Source of the DNA: JBDNFP01 sp041689775
Lineage (GTDB): Bacteria; Bacteroidota; Bacteroidia; Cytophagales; Spirosomataceae
Direction: 5' to 3'
NCBI GenBank assembly: GCA_041689775.1
Contig: JBDNFP010000396.1
Span: 1-11,009 of the forward strand
DNA: 11,009 nt
Part shown: one piece after another, positions 1-6,991 of the stretch
Numbering within the stretch: the first letter of the stretch is position 1
How the letters are laid out: each line of letters opens with the position of its first letter
Made by a program: the position numbers and the translations under genes
Notes under the pieces: model-generated
Seen by the model: only the letters and a program-made list of their open reading frames with translations
Told to the model about the DNA's origin: nothing
Databases searched by the model: none

Positions 1-279
1 GTTAAACTAGATGTCTGATTCTAAGTAGTCGTTAGCGATTTGGTCGATTGTTACTAGTTTATTATTGTTCTGATTATCATATCATTACAATAAAAATTCA
101 ATAGTAGTTGAATGTAAGCCAATTGCGCACGAGTACTTATGTTTAGTTTTTTGTATTGATTTGAAAACCTGATATTACCTTTAACTGTATTTTTATTTAG
201 GTTCCTACCAGGATTGCCTTTTTTGATTTAAAAAAATTAATCCAAAGGTATTTACCTAACAAGCCATTATTGAATTATA
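1..279. other. AT-rich intergenic region with weak hairpins, no gene seen
   Basis: All six frames are broken by stops near the left edge, and I see no tRNA or other RNA gene. Two weak structures lie downstream of the minus-strand glycosidase. A short palindrome (AGGTATTTACCT, 246-257) is followed, reading on the minus strand, by a T-rich stretch at about 230-236. A 7-bp stem (96-102 with 107-113, one G-T pair) is followed on the minus strand by a run of T (92-96). Either could end transcription of the glycosidase gene, but both stems are short and AT-rich, so neither is annotated as a firm terminator. Confidence 0.4.
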
Positions 280-1707
280 TTAGTTCAATTGGTAAGTTTC
301 GACGGCACCAGCAGCTAATAATACCTCGTAAGACTGTTTTCCGGACTCAATTCTGAATAACTTTTCGGCCTTGCTATCGTTGAGCACAATTAAAACTTTG
401 GTTTTATCAGGAGTTAAAAAGGCTACGTTGGGTAGGTTTTTAGGTAGGGTAGAGGCTATTCTGACAGAGCCGGGGCGTACCAACTTAGACGCATGGGCAA
501 TGATGTAATAAGCAGGGTTACGGGTTATATCTCCGTTCGGCGCGATCGTAATCGCTCCCAAACACTGCGTACATCCCCCTTCTGTGTGGGGATTTTGATC
601 GGGGTCAGCGGCAAGATTCCATTCCAAAACTGTTCGGGCCCAGTTTCGGGAAGCACCTATAATCAGATTCTTGACGTGCCAGGCTACATCCCCAGCCATA
701 TTCTCCGGCGCTCCTACCCATTGTTCAGTAAAGTAAAGTGCCTTGTCGGGGTGAGCATTGTGTACTTCCGTTAACGCTTCGATGGACCCGCCATACAAAT
801 GAAAAGCAGAACCGTTAATATATTTCCTGGCTTCCGGGTCGTTCAGAATACTGATTGGGTAGTCGGGCCGGTCGGCATTGTGATCATAAATAATGATCTT
901 CGTGGTAATACCAGTTTCCTCAAAAGCAGGCCCGAGCGCCGTTTTGATAAAGGCGGCCTGCTCATCCGCGAGCATCAACAAACTGGGGTTATTGCCGGGG
1001 TGCAGGGGCTCATTTTGGACGGTAATTGCGTCAATCGTCACTCCTTCTTTTTTCATCTCTTGAACGTACCTGACAAAGTAATGTGCATAAGCCCGGTAGT
1101 AGGTGGGTAGTAGGCTTCCACCCCTTGAATTTTGGTTAGATTTCATCCAGGTAGGTGGAGACCAAGGCGAGCCCATGATTTTGATATCAGGGTTAATCCC
1201 CAGGATTTCCTTTAAAATGGGAATCAGATCTTTGCGTTCAGCATCGAGACTAAAACGTCTCATTTCGGGGTCGGTTTCTCCTTCGAGTAGATCGCTGTAG
1301 CTAAAAACGCGATTGCTAAGATCGGAGGCGCCGATGCTGATTCGCAGGTAGCTTATCCCAATGTTACTGCCTTCGGTACCAAATAATTCCTGCAAAAGTG
1401 CGGAGCGTTTTTTAGTACTCATTCGGTTTAATAGAATAGCGCTCCCTCCTGTAAGCGTATACCCAAACCCATCCATGGTTTGAAATGGTTGATCTGCTTC
1501 AATGGAAATGACGGGTAGCTGATTGGTTGGCTCAGTCGCTTTCAGGGTCGGTTGAGATTGGAACAGTATCTCTTTTGCCGGATTGGTAAGCCATCTTTCT
1601 AACCTAAAGCTTGATGTAAGGGTAGGAGTAGAACAACCGGGCAAAAAGAGTGCCGTGATAAACAGAAGGGAAAACAGAAAATAAGTAGGCTGATGTTTCA
1701 TGTGCAT
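280..1707 (-). CDS. GH30-family glycoside hydrolase, lipoprotein
   Basis: This 475-residue protein is predicted to hydrolyse beta-linked glycans by the retaining mechanism of glycoside hydrolase family 30 (glucosylceramidase-like). Seen: a hydrophobic N-terminal segment ending in a lipobox (LPGC, Cys25), so it should be a lipoprotein. The family blocks GFG (80-82) and GSPWSPPTWMK (179-189) are present. QNEP (231-234) places the acid/base at Glu233, and FTEQW (326-330) places the nucleophile at Glu328. The region from about 393 to the end fits the C-terminal beta-sandwich of the family. Length is normal and nothing is truncated. Substrate cannot be read from sequence; beta-1,6-glucan or another beta-glucoside is plausible because Bacteroidota GH30 enzymes include beta-1,6-glucanases. 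Translation may instead begin at Met3 (position 1701), which gives a more usual signal peptide. The gene is divergent from the RRM gene and is the only hydrolase in the window near the susCD pair. Confidence 0.93.
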   Translation of the reverse strand: MHMKHQPTYFLFSLLFITALFLPGCSTPTLTSSFRLERWLTNPAKEILFQSQPTLKATEPTNQLPVISIEADQPFQTMDGFGYTLTGGSAILLNRMSTKKRSALLQELFGTEGSNIGISYLRISIGASDLSNRVFSYSDLLEGETDPEMRRFSLDAERKDLIPILKEILGINPDIKIMGSPWSPPTWMKSNQNSRGGSLLPTYYRAYAHYFVRYVQEMKKEGVTIDAITVQNEPLHPGNNPSLLMLADEQAAFIKTALGPAFEETGITTKIIIYDHNADRPDYPISILNDPEARKYINGSAFHLYGGSIEALTEVHNAHPDKALYFTEQWVGAPENMAGDVAWHVKNLIIGASRNWARTVLEWNLAADPDQNPHTEGGCTQCLGAITIAPNGDITRNPAYYIIAHASKLVRPGSVRIASTLPKNLPNVAFLTPDKTKVLIVLNDSKAEKLFRIESGKQSYEVLLAAGAVETYQLN

Positions 1708-1759
1708 GGCGGTTTATGCAAAAAAAGCGTATTACTATTTATGTCATTTTAAAAAGCCC

Positions 1760-1767
1760 TACTTTTA
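1760..1767 (+). promoter_or_regulatory. Possible -7 box for the RRM gene
   Basis: TACTTTTA differs at one base from the Bacteroidota -7 consensus TAnnTTTG and lies 30 bp before the RRM start. A TTTA at 1738-1741 sits at about the spacing expected for the -33 box (TTTG). The 90-bp gap between the divergent genes must hold both promoters, but I could not identify a convincing one for the minus-strand glycosidase. Confidence 0.25.
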
Positions 1768-1797
1768 CAAAAAAATCTATCATAGACTAGTTGACCA

Positions 1798-2250
1798 ATG
1801 GAAATGTATGTTGGGGGGATCCCCGTTACGATGCGACAGCGAGAATTGCACGAAATTTTTGAAAAATACGGCAAAGTTCTCTCCGTGAAAATTGTCATGG
1901 ATTACCTTACAAAACAAAATAAAGGGTACGGGTTCGTCAATATGCCAGATAGTAATCAAGGACTCGCTGCGATCAAGGCCTTGAATGGAGTAATGATCGA
2001 CGGGAAACCCTTACAGGTAAACGAAACCAAGTTTAGGAAAGACGAGGGCCGCTCTGCTAGTGCTGACGAAAAGCCAGCAAAACCAGCTTTTAAACCCAGA
2101 GGAGAGCTCCCCAAAGGTGGAAGCAATAATCAATTTGACGAAAAACGGGGAAGCTACCGTAACCCTGCTACGAATAAAGACTGGAAATCTAAGAAAAGTG
2201 GAGGATTTGGTAAAGGTGGAAACTTCGGCAAAGGAAGAAAAGATAGTTAA
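1798..2250 (+). CDS. Single-RRM RNA-binding protein with basic glycine-rich tail
   Basis: A 150-residue protein with one RNA recognition motif (about residues 2-80) and a low-complexity tail. Seen: RNP2 (MYVGGI, residues 3-8) and RNP1 (KGYGFVNM, residues 42-49), whose aromatic residues Tyr4, Tyr44 and Phe46 would stack on RNA bases. The remaining 70 residues are rich in Lys, Gly, Ser and Arg, with FGKG repeats near the end, and look disordered and basic. Known of the family: small RRM proteins are common in Bacteroidota, which generally lack Hfq, and some act as global post-transcriptional regulators. The specific RNA targets here are unknown. The start at 1798 leaves one residue pair before RNP2; Met3 (1804) would cut into RNP2 and is less likely. 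The gene stands alone, divergent from the GH30 gene, with only a 6-bp stem hairpin (2299-2315) after it. Confidence 0.93.
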   Translation: MEMYVGGIPVTMRQRELHEIFEKYGKVLSVKIVMDYLTKQNKGYGFVNMPDSNQGLAAIKALNGVMIDGKPLQVNETKFRKDEGRSASADEKPAKPAFKPRGELPKGGSNNQFDEKRGSYRNPATNKDWKSKKSGGFGKGGNFGKGRKDS

Positions 2251-2311
2251 TACTAATTCTGGGCGGTAGTTTGAAAAGTTAGATTTCAATCGTTAAGTAC
2301 TAATGCATAAT

Positions 2312-2492
2312 TAGTTTGTATTATTAATTTAGTCAAATTACTGGCTAATGTTCTATATATCAAATATTTACAAAAAGCTAATAGCTACAAGCTAATAGCT
2401 ATCATCTACTTAAGCACTGCCAGAAGAATAGTTTGTATTGCCAATTTAGCCAAAAAAGTATAGAAAGTTAATGGCTACAAGCTGAACGCTAC
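2312..2492. repeat. Degenerate duplicated module in the spacer before the epimerase gene
   Basis: The 260-bp spacer contains two imperfect copies of a two-part module. Part one is TAGTTTGTATT-NNN-AATTTAG-N-CAAA, at 2312-2337 and 2429-2454 (22 of 26 positions identical, offset 117 bp). Part two is a tandem pair of a 14-mer, AAGCTAATAGCTAC. It is nearly perfect at 2375-2402 (one mismatch in the last base) and diverged at 2465-2492 (two and three mismatches per unit). The parts are separated by 37 bp in the first copy and 10 bp in the second. AGCT-rich units of this type can fold into small hairpins. The second copy ends just before the likely epimerase promoter. Confidence 0.75.
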
Positions 2493-2495
2493 TTA

Positions 2496-2503
2496 TAATC
2501 TTG
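2496..2503 (+). promoter_or_regulatory. Possible -7 box for the epimerase gene
   Basis: TAATCTTG matches TAnnTTTG except at one base and ends 7 bp before the ATG at 2511. If used, transcription would start at or very near the start codon, giving a leaderless or near-leaderless mRNA. No clear TTTG is found at the -33 distance. Confidence 0.3.
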
Positions 2504-2510
2504 TACCACG

Positions 2511-3389
2511 ATGCATACCATCAACAATAACCGATTAGGTATTTCGGTAAAGGAATCAGGTGCTGAGCTATGTCGGATTTTTTCGACCATCACCGGCAAG
2601 GAGTTCATGTGGGACGGAAATCCTGAGGTTTGGGGAAGTTTTGCGCCCGTATTATTCCCAATTGTCGGTGGACTTAGGGAAAACACCTACTACTACGAGG
2701 GGCAACAATTTGAATTGCCTCGTCACGGGATAGTACGAAATAATTCGAAAGTTCAACTGACCGGTAAGACCGAAGACAGACTTTCGTTTACTCTCTCGTA
2801 TGATGAAGAGTCGTTAGAAGTATACCCATTTCGTTTTGAGCTGACCATTTCATTTATTCTGAACGAGAACGAGATTACGGTACATCACAAGGTGATGAAC
2901 CTTGGTACCGAGGAAATGCTGTTTTCTATCGGTTCCCACCCGGCATTCTGCTGCCCCCGGGGCCCGGAAGAAACTTACGAGGATTATTATCTTGAATTTG
3001 AGCAGGAAGAAACGGTCTCACGATGGCTTATTAATGAAGGCGGATTGCAAACAGGTGTGACCGAGGATGTACTTAAAGATACCAGAATATTACCATTGAC
3101 CCATGCGCTTTTTTTAAGAGATGCACTGATTTTTAAAGATTTGAAATCAAAGACTGTGGCATTGAAAAGTAGAAAGTCAAAAGAAGTGGTCTCTTTCAGT
3201 TATAAGGAGTTTCCCTATCTTGGTATTTGGGCAAAGCCTGAGGGAGATTATATTTGTATAGAGCCTTGGCTTGGAGTAGCTGATCATGAAGACAGTAATC
3301 AGGACCTTAAAAACAAAGAAGGAATCCTTGGATTGGAGGTAGGAGAAACCTTCGAAGTCTCCTACCTGATCGATATTTTAGAGGGATAA
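2511..3389 (+). CDS. Aldose 1-epimerase family protein (LacX-like)
   Basis: A 292-residue cytoplasmic protein of the galactose mutarotase fold, expected to interconvert alpha and beta anomers of a hexose or hexose phosphate. Seen: no signal peptide; a conserved block LFPIVGGLREN (48-58); LPRHGIVRN (69-77) with the presumed catalytic His72; GSHPAF (141-146) with the second active-site His143; and IEPW (250-253) with Glu251 as the likely catalytic base. These match the LacX-like branch rather than classic GalM, which is longer. The length fits that branch and the gene is intact. The true substrate is uncertain, since LacX-like members are poorly characterised. It is followed by its own terminator, so it is probably transcribed separately from susCD, although it lies on the same strand and could process sugars imported by that system (inference). 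Confidence 0.9.
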   Translation: MHTINNNRLGISVKESGAELCRIFSTITGKEFMWDGNPEVWGSFAPVLFPIVGGLRENTYYYEGQQFELPRHGIVRNNSKVQLTGKTEDRLSFTLSYDEESLEVYPFRFELTISFILNENEITVHHKVMNLGTEEMLFSIGSHPAFCCPRGPEETYEDYYLEFEQEETVSRWLINEGGLQTGVTEDVLKDTRILPLTHALFLRDALIFKDLKSKTVALKSRKSKEVVSFSYKEFPYLGIWAKPEGDYICIEPWLGVADHEDSNQDLKNKEGILGLEVGETFEVSYLIDILEG

Positions 3390-3458
3390 TCGCTCCTGGT
3401 TTTCAAACTCGCTTTCAATTCGAAATTGTAATTTTTTTAAATAGTCTGGTACTACTTG

Positions 3459-3492
3459 GAAGGCTCGAACCAAACAGGTTCGAGCCTTCTTT
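3459..3492 (+). terminator. Strong hairpin terminator after the epimerase gene
   Basis: A perfect 13-bp stem pairs GAAGGCTCGAACC (3459-3471) with GGTTCGAGCCTTC (3477-3489) around a 5-base loop, AAACA. Only three T follow directly, so the U-tract is short. A weaker element lies just upstream: a 5-bp stem (3416-3420 with 3424-3428) followed by seven T at 3432-3438. The two may act together to separate the epimerase transcript from susCD. Confidence 0.75.
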
Positions 3493-3518
3493 GCATTAAT
3501 CTATTACAGGTCAGATAC

Positions 3519-3558
3519 TTGAGTCAAAATATTTTTCAGCGAAAATATTTTGACTCAA
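3519..3558. repeat. 17-bp perfect inverted repeat upstream of susC
   Basis: The arms TTGAGTCAAAATATTTT (3519-3535) and its exact reverse complement (3542-3558) flank a 6-base loop, TCAGCG. Each arm contains the self-complementary core AAAATATTTT. A partial third echo, ATTTTGAGTTA, follows at about 3566-3576. No T-run follows on the plus strand, so it is not an ordinary intrinsic terminator. It lies about 235 bp before the susC start. An operator for a dimeric regulator, or an mRNA leader structure if transcription begins upstream, are both possible. Confidence 0.8.
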
Positions 3559-3589
3559 CATAATGATTTTGAGTTATTTAACTATTGAT

Positions 3590-3636
3590 GAATTTTTTTA
3601 TTAAATCTAAGTTAACGCTACGCTAAAAAAAAATTC
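3590..3636. repeat. AT-rich inverted repeat in the susC leader region
   Basis: GAATTTTTTT (3590-3599) and AAAAAAATTC (3627-3636) are exact reverse complements separated by 27 bases. The sequence is low in complexity, so it may be a chance A/T-tract pair or a bent-DNA upstream element. The remaining stretch to 3793 shows no gene. TAAGTTTA (3746-3753) is the nearest -7-like box to susC but lacks the final G and a clear -33 partner. Confidence 0.35.
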
Positions 3637-3793
3637 AAAAAGTGTGTCGAAAGTCTGAATCGCAGAATTATATTAGCCCGATAATTATTGTCACGTCAAC
3701 ATATTATGGCGTTACGTAGTTAGTTAAAAACTATTCTCTGAATTCTAAGTTTAATGTTCAATTCAATCCTTTATTCAGTTTTAATTTTTTCAA

Positions 3794-6700
3794 ATGAGAA
3801 AAATTTTCCTTCTATTTCTTCTCGTCTTGGTAGGTATGACCGGTGGTCAGGCGTATGCACAGGATAAAACGGTTACGGGTAATGTGACCGACAATGACGG
3901 GAATGCGCTACCCGGGGTAAGCGTAGTGGTAAAAGGTACCACGCGTGGTACTAACACAAACACCCAAGGGAACTTCTCCCTTGCGGCCCCAAAAGACGCT
4001 CAATTGCTGTTCAGTTTTGTTGGGTTCGTTGCCCAGGATATTGCAATTGGCAACAAAACCCAGATCAACGTACGCCTCCTTGGTGATGTAGCTAATTTGG
4101 AAGAAGTGGTAATCACCTCTTTCGGCAGCGCAAAGAAGTCTTCTTTTACCGGTTCTGCCGGAACAATCAGTGCCGATCAGATTGCCGTTCGTCCTATTAC
4201 CAATATTGCACAAGCGATTTCGGGCACGACATCGGGTGTACAAACTACCGCCGGTAGCGGACAGCCAGGAAGTGCTCCTGAAATTCGGATCAGGGGTTTT
4301 GGTTCCATATCATCGGGTAATGATCCTTTGTACGTTGTTGATGGTGTGCCTTTCACGGCTAGTATCGCCAACCTTAACCCTGACGATATCGAAAACATCA
4401 CGATCCTGAAAGATGCAGCCTCTACTGCTTTATATGGTGCTCGTGCTGCTAATGGTGTGGTTATGGTAACCACCAAAAAAGGAAAAAAGGGTAGCAACAA
4501 CATAAACATAAAGTTTACCAAAGGATTGAATACGCGGGCTCTTCCTGAGTATGATCGGATTGGCGCTGCTGAGTACTACCCGGTCATGTGGGAATCGTAC
4601 CGTAACAGTCTGGCTTACCGGGCAGTAAACTCTCAGCCTTTGGCAACGGCTAACACCAATGCCTCCAATCAAATTGTAAGCCTATTGGGGTATAACATGT
4701 ACAATGTTCCTAATAACCAATTGGTTGGTACTGACGGGCTATTGAACCCAAGCGCGCAATTGTTGTACAGTGCTGATGATTTGAATTGGGAATCTCCTCT
4801 GATGCGTCAGGGTAATCGCGACGAAATAAACGTTAACTTCTCGGGTGCTCAGGATAAGTCGGATTACTATATTTCACTTTCTTACCTAAGAGATAAGGGT
4901 TTCCTTATACGCTCAGATTACGATCGTTTTACCGGCCGTATGAATGTGAACACGCAAATGAAGTCTTGGTTCAAGACGGGTGCAAATCTTTCGGCAACTA
5001 TCATCAAGTCAAACCAAGCTGATGCTGGTTCAAACAGTGCATTCGTAAACCCATTCTTCTTTTCAAGAAACATGGGACCAATCTACCCGGTCTATGCACT
5101 AGACCCTGCTAATCCAGGTGGATTTTTGCTGGATGCAAACGGAGAAAGAAGATACGACTTCGGTAACCTGAACGCACTTGGACTACCTAACCGTCCTCAG
5201 TACGGTGGTCGTCATTCAATTGCAGAAACTCAATTGAACCAGAACTTCTTCCGCAGAAACGTAGTAGGTGCCCGTGGATACGCTGAAATCACTTTCTTGA
5301 AAGATTTCAAGTTCACCACTAACGTAGGTGTTGACCTAACCAACGTTAACAACGTTACTTTCGGTAACCCTATCATTGGTGACGGTGCTCCTGCCGGACG
5401 TGCTACCCACGAATTTGAGAACATCGCTGGTTATAACCTGAACCAACTATTGTCCTACGCGAAGTCGTTTGGTAATCACAACTTCAATGCTTTGGCAGGT
5501 CACGAGAACTTCCAGGTGACTGATAACAACCTGACTGGTTCACGTTCTCAGCAGATTCTGGATGGTAACTATGAGCTAGTTAACTTTACTACTACTACCA
5601 ACTTGAATTCGCGGTATAACATTCGCCGTGTAGAAGGTTTTTTCTCCCGCTTAAACTACGATTACAACGAGAAGTACTTCGCTTCATTCTCGGTGCGTCG
5701 TGACGGATCAAGCAAGTTCTACAAGGATAACCGCTGGGGTAATTTCTACTCGGTGAGTGGTGCATGGCGTTTAGATCAGGAGGAGTTTATCAAGGCAATT
5801 CCAGTGATCAATACCTTGAAGCTTAGAGGTTCATACGGACAAACGGGTAACGATGGTGGTGGTAATACCCAAGAAGGTACTTCTATCAGCTACTATGCCT
5901 GGCAGCCACTTTACAATCTTGGTTTCAACAATGCTGGTGAAGCTGGTATACTGCAATCTAGCTTGGGCAACCGTGGCTTGGAGTGGGAATCCAGTAATTC
6001 TTATGATGTTGCTTTGGAGTTTGGCTTGTTGAAAAACCGTATTACGGGTACCGTTGAATATTTCGATCGTCAGTCTTCCAATCTGATTTTTGACGTACCG
6101 CTACCACTTTCGGCTGGTATCACCACCGAAACGCGTAACATTGGTACTATGTACAATAAAGGTATTGAGTTAGAATTAGGCTTTGAGCCAATTCGTCGCG
6201 GTGACTTCTCTTGGCGGATTGATGTAAATGCTACCCGTATCAAGAACCAAATTACCCAGATGCCCGCGGAAAATCCCGAAATTATTGATGGTACTAAGAA
6301 GTTGAAAGAGGGAAGTTCAATCTATGATTTTTGGTTGCGTGAGTACAAAGGTGTTGATCCTGCAACGGGTAATGCCCTGTACCGTGCCGCAAACTTTGTG
6401 GCTAGCAACTCAATCATTACCGAGGTAGGTGATACTCTTACCACTAGCTTAAACAACGCTCGCTATCATTACAATGGCACCTCAATTCCTAAACTAACGG
6501 GTGGTTTTTCTAATACCCTACGGTACAAAGGATTGTCTCTTTCAGCCTTGATTGTGTACCAAATTGGTGGTAAAGTATACGACGCAGCTTACGCTGGATT
6601 GATGGGAGCTGGTGGATACGGTAGCGCGAAGCATATTGACATTTTGAACAGATGGCAACAGCCTGGTGATATCACCAACGTTCCTCGTATGGATATCGGC

Positions 6701-6970
6701 CGTACTGCTGACTTTGACGGTGCTTCGGATCGTTGGTTGATCGATGCCAGCTACCTGAATATCCGTTCGGTAACTCTTTCTTACGCATTGCCAAAAATCA
6801 TCGCTAACAAATTATTCCTGCAAAACGCTCAGATCTACGTGAGTGGAGAAAACTTCTTCATCAAATCACGCAGAAATGGAATGAACGTTCAGCAGAACTT
6901 CGATGGGACCACTGGTAACGTGTTTAGCTCAGCGAAAAGTATTGTTACAGGTATTTCATTTAGCCTTTAA
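3794..6970 (+). CDS. SusC/RagA-family TonB-dependent outer-membrane transporter
   Basis: A 1058-residue outer-membrane beta-barrel that imports a large nutrient, usually an oligosaccharide or peptide, using energy passed by TonB. Seen: a signal peptide (cleavage likely after Ala22); a carboxypeptidase-regulatory-like domain (about 25-97) beginning VTGNVTDNDGNALPG; a TonB-box-like EEVVITSFG (103-111); and a plug domain (about 117-230) with the SusC hallmarks LYVVDGVPF (179-187) and ILKDAASTALYGARAANG (204-221). A long barrel follows, ending in a beta strand, GISFSL. Length is typical. There is no STN domain between signal peptide and first domain, so signalling to an anti-sigma factor is not expected. 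The stop lies 21 bp before the SusD start, so the two genes form one operon. Codons in the middle of the gene favour AAC, TTC, GGT and CGT, suggesting high expression. The substrate cannot be deduced. Confidence 0.96.
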   Translation: MRKIFLLFLLVLVGMTGGQAYAQDKTVTGNVTDNDGNALPGVSVVVKGTTRGTNTNTQGNFSLAAPKDAQLLFSFVGFVAQDIAIGNKTQINVRLLGDVANLEEVVITSFGSAKKSSFTGSAGTISADQIAVRPITNIAQAISGTTSGVQTTAGSGQPGSAPEIRIRGFGSISSGNDPLYVVDGVPFTASIANLNPDDIENITILKDAASTALYGARAANGVVMVTTKKGKKGSNNINIKFTKGLNTRALPEYDRIGAAEYYPVMWESYRNSLAYRAVNSQPLATANTNASNQIVSLLGYNMYNVPNNQLVGTDGLLNPSAQLLYSADDLNWESPLMRQGNRDEINVNFSGAQDKSDYYISLSYLRDKGFLIRSDYDRFTGRMNVNTQMKSWFKTGANLSATIIKSNQADAGSNSAFVNPFFFSRNMGPIYPVYALDPANPGGFLLDANGERRYDFGNLNALGLPNRPQYGGRHSIAETQLNQNFFRRNVVGARGYAEITFLKDFKFTTNVGVDLTNVNNVTFGNPIIGDGAPAGRATHEFENIAGYNLNQLLSYAKSFGNHNFNALAGHENFQVTDNNLTGSRSQQILDGNYELVNFTTTTNLNSRYNIRRVEGFFSRLNYDYNEKYFASFSVRRDGSSKFYKDNRWGNFYSVSGAWRLDQEEFIKAIPVINTLKLRGSYGQTGNDGGGNTQEGTSISYYAWQPLYNLGFNNAGEAGILQSSLGNRGLEWESSNSYDVALEFGLLKNRITGTVEYFDRQSSNLIFDVPLPLSAGITTETRNIGTMYNKGIELELGFEPIRRGDFSWRIDVNATRIKNQITQMPAENPEIIDGTKKLKEGSSIYDFWLREYKGVDPATGNALYRAANFVASNSIITEVGDTLTTSLNNARYHYNGTSIPKLTGGFSNTLRYKGLSLSALIVYQIGGKVYDAAYAGLMGAGGYGSAKHIDILNRWQQPGDITNVPRMDIGRTADFDGASDRWLIDASYLNIRSVTLSYALPKIIANKLFLQNAQIYVSGENFFIKSRRNGMNVQQNFDGTTGNVFSSAKSIVTGISFSL

Positions 6971-6991
6971 TTGAAAACACTCAATATAAAC

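Noticed and set aside
1700..1888. Plus-strand open frame of 62 codons spanning the GH30/RRM gap
   Set aside because: It runs out of frame into the RRM coding sequence, and its product has no recognisable features.
2375..2492. CRISPR-like array formed by the AGCTAATAGCT repeats
   Set aside because: Units are 14 bp and directly abutting, with no uniform spacers and no cas genes nearby.
3794..3900. STN signalling domain at the SusC N-terminus
   Set aside because: The mature protein begins directly with the carboxypeptidase-regulatory-like domain, leaving no room for an STN domain.
4177..4521. Minus-strand open frame of 114 codons inside susC
   Set aside because: It is antisense to the conserved plug domain, has no recognisable motif, and is a by-product of susC codon use.
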